Shown piece by piece: positions 40,240-48,900 of a DNA stretch of 64,000 nucleotides; position 1 is the stretch's first letter, and every line of letters begins with the position of its first letter. A program made the position numbers and the translations under genes. Below the pieces are notes generated by a model. It was not told where the DNA came from. It saw only the letters and a list, made by a program, of their open reading frames with translations, and did no database searches. Source of the stretch: Phenylobacterium sp. (GTDB lineage: Bacteria; Pseudomonadota; Alphaproteobacteria; Caulobacterales; Caulobacteraceae); NCBI GenBank assembly GCA_018001015.1, contig JAGNIV010000011.1, positions 1-64,000 on the forward strand, written 5' to 3'.

Positions 40240-40983
40240 TCACCCCTTGGTGGCCAGCAGGTCGAACCGGTAGTGGGCGGTGAACCGGGCGTCATCGACG
40301 CGGAATTCCACGCCATAGCCATGGTCCTCCAGCACCCCGCGCAGGTGGTCACGGCTCCACCAGGTCCCCAGCGCCTCCTGCCCCGCCGCGCGGCGCCGCT
40401 CGAACTCCGCCCAGCGCTCCGGCGTGTCATAGAAGGCCCGAAGCCGGGCGGCGTCGGGAATGTCGGTGAGGAACAGGGTCATGCCCCGCCCCGCGCAGGC
40501 CTCGAGGTTGGTGAGCAGTCGCCGCAGCATCGCCTCGTCGAAATATTGCAGCCCCTGGTTCATCACCACCTTGTTGAGGCCCGGCGGCGGAAAGTCCCGC
40601 GGCCCGATCTCCTCGGCGCCGCGCTGGAGATAGCTGATGTTCCCCGCGCCATAGTCGCGCCGCGCCACGGCGATCAGCTCGCGGGAATAATCGACCCCCA
40701 CCACCGCCGCGCACCGCCTGGCCAGCCGCACCGTGATCAGCCCGTTGCCGCAGCAGAGGTCGGCCAGCACGTCGGAGGCCCGCAGGTCCAGGGCGTCCTC
40801 GATGGCGGCGGTCAACCGGTCGATCTGCTCGGGGCTGATCGGCCGTCCGCCCACCGTCCGCCCCACCTGGGCCAGGGCGTCCTCGGCCAGGGGCGCGCCC
40901 CCGTCCCAGTGGCCGCGCCAGTCACGGTCGGTGGGGATCGTGCCCCCGATCCCCGGTCCGGAAGGCCGCCCTGAGGGGTGCAT
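40240..40983 (-). CDS. Class I SAM-dependent methyltransferase
   Basis: The 247-residue protein has a Rossmann-type SAM fold with motif I VLADLCCGNGLITVRLA, acidic VVGVDYS and a post-I NKVVMNQGLQYFDE segment. The C-terminal YDTPERWAEFERRRAAGQEALG loop is not one I can place. The substrate is unknown. No biosynthetic genes surround it. The preceding 154 bp (40086-40239) show no recognisable element. Confidence 0.8.
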   Translation of the reverse strand: MHPSGRPSGPGIGGTIPTDRDWRGHWDGGAPLAEDALAQVGRTVGGRPISPEQIDRLTAAIEDALDLRASDVLADLCCGNGLITVRLARRCAAVVGVDYSRELIAVARRDYGAGNISYLQRGAEEIGPRDFPPPGLNKVVMNQGLQYFDEAMLRRLLTNLEACAGRGMTLFLTDIPDAARLRAFYDTPERWAEFERRRAAGQEALGTWWSRDHLRGVLEDHGYGVEFRVDDARFTAHYRFDLLATKG

Positions 40984-41306
40984 GGGGAAACTCCCTGAAA
41001 TCCGCCCCCGACCCTAGCCGCCTCCCGCCACCACGGAAAGCGCCGCCCGGATCCCCAGCCGCCCGGCGCCGATGCGCGGGCGGCGCGCTGGGCCAAGGGC
41101 GCGGACCGGAGAGGGCCCAAGACGCTCCCCATGGCGTGTCATCCCGGCCGCAGCGCAGCGGAGAGCCGGGACCGCGAAGCGGCGGCGCGAAGCAGTCACC
41201 CAGGGGCGGCGCGCTGGGCCCCTAGGTCCCGGATCGGCCTGTCGGCCGTCCGGGATGACGGGAATTTCGTACAGCGTCACCGGAGCCCGGTTGCTGGGCC
41301 GCCGCC
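40984..41306. other. Non-coding stretch with a family-1 repeat
   Basis: The 323-bp gap between two minus-strand genes contains GC-rich sequence and the repeat at 41136-41260. No conserved small gene or RNA is visible; the overlapping open frames here show no family resemblance. Confidence 0.6.
41136..41260. repeat. Dispersed palindromic repeat (family 1)
   Basis: Contains ATCCCGGCCGCAGCGCAGCG on the left and GGCCGTCCGGGATGACG on the right, with the GCGGCGCGAAGC insertion also found in the 38508 copy. Confidence 0.82.
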
Positions 41307-41867
41307 CTACTGCGTGGGTAAACTCTTCTGCGCCAACGCGATCATCGTCCTGCGCTCGTCCTCGCTGCACTTCGCTTCCGTGCAGGCGCGATCAACCGCT
41401 GTGGTCACCGCTCCCGTCATGATCTTCCTCATCAGCGGCTGCTGCTGCGCCATCAGCTCCTGCATCATGAGCGGGGTCTTGGCGCGTATCGCTTGCGCGC
41501 TCGGACTTAGGGTCCACGCGAGCATGTCGCGCAATTCCGTTTCACTGAGGGTCTTGGCGTAGATGATCGCTGTTTGGTCGATCAATTGAGGGATCGCCTT
41601 GATCTCCTCCTCGACCACGTAGGTCATCACGGCCTGCCAGGCCTGGGACGCCTTGGCGTTCTCGCTCGGCATGGCGCCCTTTGCGAGCGTCGCCATGCTT
41701 GCAAACAGGGAGCGCATCTGGGCCTCCGCCGCCTGCGCGCCGCCATTGGCAGTCAGGATCTGGCGCGAGAGGCTTAGGCGTGCCGCGCTCGATGGGTCTG
41801 GCGTCTGGGCCTGGGCGGACGAGACGAGCATCGCCGCCGCGATCACTCCAATCAGGAAGGATTTCAT
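41307..41867 (-). CDS. Secreted DUF2059 protein
   Basis: The 186-residue protein has a signal peptide (MKSFLIGVIAAAMLVSSAQAQ) and a helical DUF2059-type domain: LSETELRDMLAWTLSPSAQAI followed by KTPLMMQELMAQQQPLM. Two cysteines near the end (RACTEAKC) may form a disulphide. Function of the family is not established. GGGAG is positioned well before the ATG. An upstream open frame of 29 codons is ignored because it precedes the signal peptide. Confidence 0.85.
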   Translation of the reverse strand: MKSFLIGVIAAAMLVSSAQAQTPDPSSAARLSLSRQILTANGGAQAAEAQMRSLFASMATLAKGAMPSENAKASQAWQAVMTYVVEEEIKAIPQLIDQTAIIYAKTLSETELRDMLAWTLSPSAQAIRAKTPLMMQELMAQQQPLMRKIMTGAVTTAVDRACTEAKCSEDERRTMIALAQKSLPTQ

Positions 41868-41966
41868 TCTGACGTCTCCCAACATACGGCACAGCCTACT
41901 CTGCCAATGAAGCGAGCGAGGGACAACCTCTGACGGTTCTCCGCGGAAATACACGTGGACGCCCCC

Positions 41967-42446
41967 CTACCCCCTTCGCGCCGCCTCGATCCTCGCCACG
42001 TCGATCTTGCCCATCGTCATCATCGCCTCGAACACCCGCTGCCTCGCCGCCGGATCGGCGTCGCTCATGCCCTCGTTCAGCTGGCGCGGGGTGATCTGCC
42101 AGGAGAAGCCCCAGCGGTCCTTGCACCAGCCGCACTCGCTCTCCTGGCCACCATTGCCGACGAGGGCGTCCCAGTACCTGTCGGTCTCCGCCTGGCCGTC
42201 GGTCTCCACCACGAAGGAGACGGCCTCAGTGGGCTGGAAGGCGGGGCCGCCGTTCAGGCCCATGAAGGGGCGGCCCAGCACGGTGAAGTCCACGGTCAGG
42301 TCCTGGCCGGCCTTGCCGTCGGGAAAGTCGCTGGGCGCCGTGGCGACGGCGCCGACATGGCTGTCGGGGAACAGGCCGGCATAGAACTCGGCGGCCTTGC
42401 GGGCCTCACCGTGGTCGAACCACAGACAGGTGGTGAGCTTGGTCAT
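41967..42446 (-). CDS. VOC-family protein (PhnB/3-demethylubiquinone-like)
   Basis: The 159-residue protein has the vicinal-oxygen-chelate fold: [26 protein letters not shown] at the start, [27 protein letters not shown] and the closing [14 protein letters not shown]. This branch is widespread and functionally undefined. GGAGG precedes the ATG. No partner is implied by context. Confidence 0.88.
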   Translation of the reverse strand: MTKLTTCLWFDHGEARKAAEFYAGLFPDSHVGAVATAPSDFPDGKAGQDLTVDFTVLGRPFMGLNGGPAFQPTEAVSFVVETDGQAETDRYWDALVGNGGQESECGWCKDRWGFSWQITPRQLNEGMSDADPAARQRVFEAMMTMGKIDVARIEAARRG

Positions 42447-42526
42447 CGTCGTCCTCCTTGGCGTGTTCTGATCCTAGGACGAACGGCGCGCCCGGTTCCC
42501 GACAGGGGTCCGCGACGCCGCCAAGC

Positions 42527-43192
42527 CTAACCCTCCCCCCACATCCGCAGAAGGTTGCCGATGGCGTTGTCGAGGCGCAGGCGGGGGTCGCCCTCGGGCA
42601 GGTCGTCGCGCGCGCGCTCCAGCTCGAACAGCAGGTCGCGCTGGTCGGCGCGCCGGACCTGGCTCTGCACCCATCCCACGCAGGCCAGCCGCATCCCGCC
42701 CGTCACCGGCGTCACCTCATGCAGCTGTCCGGTGACATAGAGCACGGCGGACCCCGCCGCCGGCCGGACGCTGGCCTCGCCGTCCCGTCCCAGCAGCCGC
42801 AGGGCGCCCCCGTCATAGGTGGCGGGGTCGGAGAGAAACACGGTGAAGCTCAGGTCGGTCCGCAGCGGCCAGCCGTGCTCATCGGTCATGGTCGCGGCGT
42901 CGGCGTGCAGGCCGTAGCGCTGGCCCGGGGCGTACCGGGAAAACATCAGCCGCGACCACCGCGCCGGGCGCGCCTGGGCCTGGAAGGTGGGATGGCCCGC
43001 AAGGGCGCGCTTCACCAAGGCGGCCAGTTCGGCCACCTGGGGGTCGTCGCCCCGCGCCTGTTCGTTCAGCTTGACCAGTCGCGCGTCGGGACCGGCGGTG
43101 GCCCGTCCGTCGCGATAGGGCGCCACGGCCAGCGCCTCGGTGATCTGAGCCACCTCGGCGGCGCTCAGGACGTCGGCCAGCACGATCATCAC
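42527..43192 (-). CDS. PKHD-type Fe(II)/2-oxoglutarate hydroxylase (PiuC)
   Basis: The 221-residue dioxygenase begins MMIVLADVLSAAEVAQI and keeps the HxD pair in YGLHADAATM, the distal His in GQLHEVTPVTGG and a conserved RLACVGWVQSQVR segment. PiuC proteins are usually iron-regulated and lie next to a TonB siderophore receptor; no receptor is present here and I saw no convincing Fur box upstream. The C-terminal DLLFELERARDDLP helix region is typical. Confidence 0.92.
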   Translation of the reverse strand: MMIVLADVLSAAEVAQITEALAVAPYRDGRATAGPDARLVKLNEQARGDDPQVAELAALVKRALAGHPTFQAQARPARWSRLMFSRYAPGQRYGLHADAATMTDEHGWPLRTDLSFTVFLSDPATYDGGALRLLGRDGEASVRPAAGSAVLYVTGQLHEVTPVTGGMRLACVGWVQSQVRRADQRDLLFELERARDDLPEGDPRLRLDNAIGNLLRMWGEG

Positions 43193-43380
43193 ATCCTCAC
43201 TTCGCCGAACTCAGCCAGGGCGCGCCCTGGAATCGCCACGCGCGCCCACCATATGGGACTCGTGGACCGGGCCCCTCTGGCGGCGCACATTGTGCGTTGT
43301 GATGTCGGACGCAACACGTTCCGGCGTGGGCCCCGTCTCTCCAAGCGGTTTCGCCTCCGTCGCCCAATGAGGAAATCGCG

Positions 43381-43713
43381 ATGCCCCTGCTCCTATGTCC
43401 CAACGACAACAGCTCGATGACCACGGTGGACCGCGCCGGCGTGCAGTTTGACATGTGTCCGACCTGCCGAGGCGTGTGGCTGGACCGCGGCGAGCTGGAG
43501 AAGCTGCTGGCCGCCGCCGTCGACGACGCCCCGGCCGCTTCGCCCCAGCCGGCGATCCGCCAGGCCCCGCCGCCCGCCCAGCCGCCGCCCCAGGCCTGGG
43601 GCTACGGAGAGCGCGGCGAACGCGGCGAATATGGGGAGCGCGGCGAGTACGGCGAGCGCGGCGAATACGGCGGATACCGCAAGAAGCGCTCGATCTTCGA
43701 CATCTTCGACTGA
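43381..43713 (+). CDS. Zinc-ribbon (zf-TFIIB) protein with GERGEY repeats
   Basis: The 110-residue protein opens with a TFIIB-type zinc ribbon: CP near residue 6 and CPTCRGVWLDRGELEKLL (four-residue CPxC plus WLDxGELE). A Pro/Gln-rich linker leads to four near-tandem GERGE(Y) repeats and a basic/acidic end RKKRSIFDIFD. The repeats are also visible in the DNA (43608-43670), so repeat number may vary. Zinc-ribbon proteins of this group are of unknown function, perhaps nucleic-acid binding. Confidence 0.85.
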   Translation: MPLLLCPNDNSSMTTVDRAGVQFDMCPTCRGVWLDRGELEKLLAAAVDDAPAASPQPAIRQAPPPAQPPPQAWGYGERGERGEYGERGEYGERGEYGGYRKKRSIFDIFD

Positions 43714-43740
43714 TCGAGGGGCGGGGGCCGTCGAGATGCG

Positions 43741-43892
43741 CCCCCTCTGGGGGAGCTGGCGCGAAGCGACTGAGGGGGACTTTGACTTTTGTTTTGGGGC
43801 TTTGGGGGTCAACGACGTTGATCCCCCTCCGGCCCACCGCTGCGCGTCGGTCCACCTCCCCCACATCGGCGCTGCGCGCCTGGGGGAGGATC
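43741..43892. repeat. Intergenic repeat with GGGGGAG ends (family 3)
   Basis: Bounded by CCCCTCTGGGGGAGCTG and GCGCGCCTGGGGGAGGATC, it matches the element at 50860-51007 in reverse orientation, including GGTCAACGACGTTG and the CCCCCACATCGGCGCTGCGC block. Confidence 0.7.
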
Positions 43893-43964
43893 TAGACAGC
43901 AGGTCCCCGCTCCGATCGCTTCGCGATCTTCCCCTCCCCATAAAGGGGAGGGAGACGCGGCCAC

Positions 43965-45095
43965 CTATTCCGCGGCGATCTTCACCGCCTGGGCGACGCG
44001 GTCCTTGAAGTTGATCTCCTGCAGGTAGGCGATGCCCTCCTCGGCGATGTCGTCGCCGACCATGCGGTCGCCCTCGGCCTTCAGTTCGTCGAGGTCGACA
44101 TAGATGGCGTAGAAGGCCCGCGTCCGGTCGGTGATGATGCCGGCGTTCAGCAGGGTCTTCACCAGCACGCGGAAGATGTTGGACTGCTCCTTCATCGCCT
44201 CGCGGCGGGTCTCGTCGCTCATGTTGGCGGCCATCTCGGCGATGACGCGGTCGGGATCGAGGCCGAACTCCTCATAGAGGTCGCGCTGCTGGGTGGGGGC
44301 CACCAGGTTGAACAGCAGGGTCTGGAAGCAGTGGGCCGCCCAGGTCTCGATGATCTCGTGCTCGGCTTCCGACAGGTGCGGGATGGTGCGGTCGGCCCAG
44401 ATCTTCCCGAACTTGTGGTGGAAGGCCTCGTCGGTCATCACCAGCTGCATCAGCTTCTTGCCGAGCGGGTCGCGGATATTGTTGAAGAAGGTGGCGAAGG
44501 CGCCCATGGCCAGGCCCTCCACCAGCATCTGCATGCCGATGATCTTCTTGTAGACTTCCGGGCTGCCGATGATGTCGATCAGCAGGGCTTTCAGCGTCGG
44601 GCCGGCTTCCACCGGGCGGCCCCAGCGGGCCTTGATGTACTTGGCGAAGGCCGTGACGTGGCGGGCCTCTTCGCGGGTCTGGTTGGCGGCGTATTCCTGG
44701 GCGCCCTGGTCCAGCAGCACGTGGCACAGGCTGGCCGACAGGTTCAGCGCCCCCTGCTCGCCGTGCAGGATCGAGGAGAACGACCGCAGCGCCGACTGGT
44801 TGGCGAACCGCACGCGGGTCTTCCAGTCGCTGAGGTGGTTGGAGACGTAGTCGGTGGACAGGGAAACGATCATGTCCTCCGGCAGGAGCATCTCGTTCTC
44901 CATGTCGAAGGGCTCGTCGAAGTCGATGTACTTCTTGTCGAGCGGATCCCAGAAATGGTCGTGGGTGGCCGAGATGATCTTGTCGAAGGCCGTCGAGCGG
45001 GCGCCGTAGCGGTCGAGATCCAGCATGGCCTCGAAGTCGTCGGGGGCCACGGCCTCGTAGATGATGTCCTTGGTGATGTTGCCGTCGGCGGCCAT
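43965..45095 (-). CDS. Ferritin-like carboxylate-diiron protein
   Basis: The 376-residue soluble protein has a four-helix diiron pattern: Glu in LHGEQGAL, EEARH in QTREEARHVTAF, Glu in MLVEGLAM and DEAFHH in VMTDEAFHHKFG, i.e. two E-x-x-H-type sets. This resembles ribonucleotide-reductase R2-like and AurF-like oxygenases, but it is not a canonical R2 and I cannot name a substrate. AGGAGA precedes the ATG; a start 36 codons upstream is rejected. No reductase gene is adjacent. Confidence 0.8.
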   Translation of the reverse strand: MAADGNITKDIIYEAVAPDDFEAMLDLDRYGARSTAFDKIISATHDHFWDPLDKKYIDFDEPFDMENEMLLPEDMIVSLSTDYVSNHLSDWKTRVRFANQSALRSFSSILHGEQGALNLSASLCHVLLDQGAQEYAANQTREEARHVTAFAKYIKARWGRPVEAGPTLKALLIDIIGSPEVYKKIIGMQMLVEGLAMGAFATFFNNIRDPLGKKLMQLVMTDEAFHHKFGKIWADRTIPHLSEAEHEIIETWAAHCFQTLLFNLVAPTQQRDLYEEFGLDPDRVIAEMAANMSDETRREAMKEQSNIFRVLVKTLLNAGIITDRTRAFYAIYVDLDELKAEGDRMVGDDIAEEGIAYLQEINFKDRVAQAVKIAAE

Positions 45096-45209
45096 GGGCT
45101 CGTCTCCTGGTCGGGGCGCATTGCGCCCAGGTTTCCTCTTGCAGCGACGATCACCCGCGAATGCGGCTGAGTCAACAAAGTTGACGGGGTCGTCATTTTC
45201 CAAACCCTA

Positions 45210-45255
45210 CGTCATCCCGGCCGCAGCGAAGCGGAGAGCCGGGGCCCAGATCCAT
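45210..45255. repeat. Partial dispersed palindromic repeat (family 1)
   Basis: CGTCATCCCGGCCGCAGCGAAG and GAGAGCCGGGGCCCAGATCC match the left half of family 1; the right half has decayed into GGATGTTCGGCGTCACG. Confidence 0.65.
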
Positions 45256-45295
45256 CCAGGGCCTTGGATCAGGATCCCCGTTCGGATGTTCGGCG

Positions 45296-45703
45296 TCACG
45301 CACCCTCGATGGCGTCGATGTCGTCGTCGGAGAGGCCGAAGTGGTGGCCGATCTCGTGGACCAGGACGTGGGTGACCAGCTCGGCCAGCGTCACGTCGCC
45401 GCGGTCGACCCACTCGTCCAGGATCGGGCGGCGGTAGAGGAAGATCATCGAGGGCTGCGGCGAGGGGTCGAACACCGTGCGCCGGCCGATGTCGACGCCC
45501 TGATAGAGGCCGGTCAGCTCGAAGGCGTCCTCGATCCCCAGTTCGTCGAGCACATCGCGGGCGGCGAACTCATCGACCCGGAAGATCACGTCCCCGGTCA
45601 TCTGGCGGAAGGCGTCGGGCAGGGCGGCGAAAGCCTGCTCCGCCAGGGCCGCGAGGTCGTCGAGGGAGGGGGCCAGGCCGCCGGCGTCGGGGGGGTTACT
45701 CAT
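45296..45703 (-). CDS. Zincin-like metallopeptidase family protein (PF06262 type)
   Basis: The 135-residue protein has the small acidic zincin architecture with LTGLYQGVDIGRRTVFDPSPQPSMIFLYRRPILDEW and the zinc motif THVLVHEIGHHFGLSDDDID at the C-terminus (HExxH with a downstream Asp). No signal peptide. The family is widespread and its substrate is unknown. It starts eight bases inside the end of the upstream gene (45696-46265), so the two are co-translated. Confidence 0.9.
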   Translation of the reverse strand: MSNPPDAGGLAPSLDDLAALAEQAFAALPDAFRQMTGDVIFRVDEFAARDVLDELGIEDAFELTGLYQGVDIGRRTVFDPSPQPSMIFLYRRPILDEWVDRGDVTLAELVTHVLVHEIGHHFGLSDDDIDAIEGA

Positions 45704-46265
45704 CGGGCATGATGATATGCGGCGCCTCGGGGGGCCGTGTCTCGAACAGACCGATATCCAGCGGCTGCTGCGGCTTGACCGGCCGCATGGGGGTGCGGGC
45801 CAGGTCGCGCAGGGCCTGATAGTCCAGGGGTTCGCGGGCCTTGCGGCGGGCGTCGCGCGCCTGGGGGCCCTCGGCCGCCTTCGCCGCCGAGGCCAGCCGC
45901 CAATAGCTCACCTGCAGCCGCCAAACCGTGCGCGGCGCGGGCTTGGGCGCCGGCCAGCGGCGGCCGTCGGCCATCGCCGGCGCCACCGGGGGCGGCGGCC
46001 GCCCGTCGATGATCTCGGCCAGCCGGCAGTAGCGGTCCTCGGCGGCGGGCGACACGCTCCGGCCCGGCCGCTCGTCCTCGACCCGGCCGGCATGGGCGTC
46101 CAGCGCCGCCTCGCGGCTGGCGTAGGGCGGCCCCAGCGGCTCGGTGACGAAGACCACCGCCTGGCCGGCCGCGGCCTGGGCCTCGCGTTCGCGCGCCGTC
46201 CGGGCCAGCGGCGCCTGCAGGGCGGCCTCCACATTGGCGGCCACCGGATAGAGGATCGCGGTCAT
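45696..46265 (-). CDS. Hypothetical protein, co-operonic with zincin
   Basis: The 189-residue product is rich in Ala, Arg and Pro with no membrane segment or signal. FVTEPLGPPYASREAALDAH and TVWRLQVSYWRL are the most ordered-looking parts. I recognise no domain. It is supported by its tight eight-base overlap with the zincin gene, its consistent codon usage, and an upstream ATG facing away from divL (87 bp divergent gap). Confidence 0.65.
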   Translation of the reverse strand: MTAILYPVAANVEAALQAPLARTAREREAQAAAGQAVVFVTEPLGPPYASREAALDAHAGRVEDERPGRSVSPAAEDRYCRLAEIIDGRPPPPVAPAMADGRRWPAPKPAPRTVWRLQVSYWRLASAAKAAEGPQARDARRKAREPLDYQALRDLARTPMRPVKPQQPLDIGLFETRPPEAPHIIMPDE

Positions 46266-46352
46266 GGCTGGATTATCGCCGAACGGGACGCGAACGCCTA
46301 TGTTCATCCTGATGATTCGGCAGGCAAAAGCACCGGCGCGCCAGGTGACGCG

Positions 46353-48671
46353 ATGAGCGAGCTGGACCTGATCCTGGCCGCCGCCGCCGGCGCCGTGCTG
46401 CTGGCCATCTGCGCGACCCTTTGGGCGCTGGCCCAGCGCCGGCAATCCGACGCCCGGATCGAGGCCCTGAAGACCCAGATCGCCACCCTGGAGGCCGGGG
46501 CCGAAGCCGCCCAGGCCTCGGCGGAGGCCTTCGATTCCGCCCTGCTCGCCGTCGAGGACGGTCACGCCCTGCTGGCCTCGGGCGAAGAGAGTTTGGCGGC
46601 CTGCATTTCGGCGCTCGGTCTCGCCGACAGCGATCCCCAGCACGTCGTGGCCGCCCTGATGCGCGCCGACCCCGACCACGCCCGGCGGCTGCGCGCCCTG
46701 TTCGAGCGCGGCGAGGCCTGCGCCTTCGAGGTCCAGGGGACCGGCGGCCGGGTGGCGGTCGAGGGCCGCGCCGCCGGCGCCCTGGCCTGGCTGCGCCTGT
46801 CAGCCGTGGTGGGGGAGGACGCCGGCCTGCCGACCGCCCCGCGCTTCGCCGCCTTCCTGGACTCCCGCGCGACGCCCGCCTGGATCGCCGCCGCCGACGG
46901 CAGCCCGGTCTGGGTCAACGCCGCCTGGCTGGCCGCCGTCGACTCCGCCAGCCTGGACGACGCCGCCGCCAAGGGGCTGAGCTTCGACAAGGCCTGCGAC
47001 GCCCTGGCCGCCGAGGCCGCCAACCTGGGCCAGAAGCGCGAGGCCCTGCGCTGGTCCAGCTTCGCGGGCCGCCGGCGCGCCTTCCAGATCACCGCCCAGC
47101 CCCTGGAGGGCGGCGGCGTCGGGGTCTGGACCGAGGACGTCACCGAGCTGGAGGAGCTGCGCGAGGCCCTCAAGCGCCACGTCGAGGCCCACGACGAGAC
47201 GCTGAACCACATCGCCGACGCGGTCGCCATCTTCTCCAAGACCAAGCGGCTGATCTTCCACAACACCGCCTTCGCCGACCTCTGGGGCCTGGAGCCCGCC
47301 TGGTTGGCCGAGCGCCCGACCCATTCGGAGATCCTCGACCGCCTGCGCCAGCGCCGGCGGCTGCCCGAGACCGCCGACTACACCAAGTGGAAGGCCGCCG
47401 AGCTCGACCGCTACGAGGCCCTGGACGCCTCCCCCGACGACATGTGGTCCATCCCCGACGGCCGCACGCTCAAGGTCGGCCGCCAGGTCCATCCGCTCGG
47501 CGGCATCGTCCTGCTGTTCTCCGACATCACCGGCGAGCTGCGGCTGAAGGCCCAGTACAACGCCCTGATCCAGGTGCAGCAGGCCACCCTCGACAAGCTC
47601 AACGACGCCGTCGCGGTGTTCGGCGCCGATGGCCGCCTGCGCCTGCACAACGACGCCTTCGAGCGGTTCTGGAACATCACCCCCCAGCAGCTGGACCAGG
47701 CCCACGACTTCGAGGGCGTCGTCGAGCTCTGCGTGCCGCGCCTGCACGACATGGGCTTCTGGCGCGAGCTGAAGGGCCGGGTGGCCGACACCGACCCACA
47801 GGCCCGCGCCCCCATCTCCGGCGAGGTGAAGACCAGCGACAGCCGCATCGTGGTCTACCAGTCGCGCCCCCTGCCCGACGGCGCCACCCTGATCGCGTTC
47901 GGGGATGTCACCGACGCCCGCAAGCTGGAGAGCGCGCTGGCTGACCGGTCCGCGGCGCTCGCCGAGACCGAGCGGCTGAAGCGCGACTTCGTGGGCAATG
48001 TCTCGTACGAACTGCGCACCCCGCTCACCACCATCATCGGCTATTCGGAGCTGCTGGAGCGCTCAGGCGAGAACCTGTCGGAGCGCGGCCGCGGCCACGC
48101 GGCCGCCGTCCGCAGCGCCGCCACCCAGCTCGCCCGCTCCATCGACGACGTGCTGGACATGGCCCAGATCGACGCCGACGAGATGGCGCTGGACCTGGAG
48201 GACGTTCACGTCGCCCAGCTGCTCAACGACGCCGCCGCGCGGCGCGCCGACGAGGCCGCCGCCGCCCAGGTCACCGTCAAGGTCGAGTATCCCGACGATA
48301 TCGGCCTGATCCGCGGCGACGTGAAACGCCTGGCCCAGACCCTGGACCACCTCACCGAGAACGCCATCCGCCAGACCCCGCCCGAGGGGAGCGTCACCAT
48401 CTCGGCCCGCCGGGCGCTGGGCGAGATCCAGCTGCAGGTCACCGACACCGGGCGCGGCATCCCCTTCCACGTCCAGGCGCACATCTTCGACCGCTTCATC
48501 GGCCGCGAGCGCGGCGGGCCCGGCCTGGGCCTGGCCCTGGTAAAGTCCCTCGTCGAGCTGCACGGCGGCTGGGTGGCCCTGGAGAGCGAGCCCGGCGCCG
48601 GCGCCACCTTCACCTGCCACCTGCCCGAGGAAGCCCAGGGCGCGGCGGGACATCCAGAGTTGGGCTTCTAG
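46353..48671 (+). CDS. divL: Tyrosine-box sensor kinase DivL
   Basis: The 772-residue protein matches Caulobacter DivL in length and plan: one N-terminal membrane helix (about 5-25), a poorly conserved region and PAS-like domains (about 150-530), a DHp domain FVGNVSYELRTPLTTIIGYSE whose phospho-acceptor is Tyr (near residue 552) instead of His, and an ATPase domain (RGGPGLGLALVKSLV). In Caulobacter DivL is a polar pseudokinase-like switch that binds phosphorylated DivK and CckA to control CtrA. The start is the ATG before the membrane helix; an upstream 212-codon open frame on the same frame is antisense to two genes and rejected. Confidence 0.94.
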   Translation: MSELDLILAAAAGAVLLAICATLWALAQRRQSDARIEALKTQIATLEAGAEAAQASAEAFDSALLAVEDGHALLASGEESLAACISALGLADSDPQHVVAALMRADPDHARRLRALFERGEACAFEVQGTGGRVAVEGRAAGALAWLRLSAVVGEDAGLPTAPRFAAFLDSRATPAWIAAADGSPVWVNAAWLAAVDSASLDDAAAKGLSFDKACDALAAEAANLGQKREALRWSSFAGRRRAFQITAQPLEGGGVGVWTEDVTELEELREALKRHVEAHDETLNHIADAVAIFSKTKRLIFHNTAFADLWGLEPAWLAERPTHSEILDRLRQRRRLPETADYTKWKAAELDRYEALDASPDDMWSIPDGRTLKVGRQVHPLGGIVLLFSDITGELRLKAQYNALIQVQQATLDKLNDAVAVFGADGRLRLHNDAFERFWNITPQQLDQAHDFEGVVELCVPRLHDMGFWRELKGRVADTDPQARAPISGEVKTSDSRIVVYQSRPLPDGATLIAFGDVTDARKLESALADRSAALAETERLKRDFVGNVSYELRTPLTTIIGYSELLERSGENLSERGRGHAAAVRSAATQLARSIDDVLDMAQIDADEMALDLEDVHVAQLLNDAAARRADEAAAAQVTVKVEYPDDIGLIRGDVKRLAQTLDHLTENAIRQTPPEGSVTISARRALGEIQLQVTDTGRGIPFHVQAHIFDRFIGRERGGPGLGLALVKSLVELHGGWVALESEPGAGATFTCHLPEEAQGAAGHPELGF

Positions 48672-48741
48672 AGCCAGATTTCGCGCGGATATCGGACCTT
48701 CCGTCCGTCTCCTCTTGCGGGGTGGCTCCCAGAACAATCCC

Positions 48742-48781
48742 CGTCATCCCGGCTCTCCGCTGCGCTGCGGCCGGGATGACG
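48742..48781. repeat. Half-unit dispersed repeat (family 1)
   Basis: CGTCATCCCGGCTCTCCGCTG followed by CGCTGCGGCCGGGATGACG gives a compact 40-bp palindrome between divL and the next gene. Confidence 0.8.
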
Positions 48782-48900
48782 TGATGGTTTGCGGCCCGTC
48801 ACCAGGCCCCTGAGGATCGGGGTTGCAAAGAACCAGGTGAAACCGCCGCGCCTCCCCTGCTAGTCTGGTCCCAACCAGACAACACAGCAGGGGACGAAAC

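Noticed and set aside
45717..46352. In-frame open extension of divL upstream by 212 codons
   Set aside because: It is antisense to the zincin/hypothetical gene pair and rich in Arg/Gly as expected of a shadow frame; DivL's own start is just before its membrane helix.
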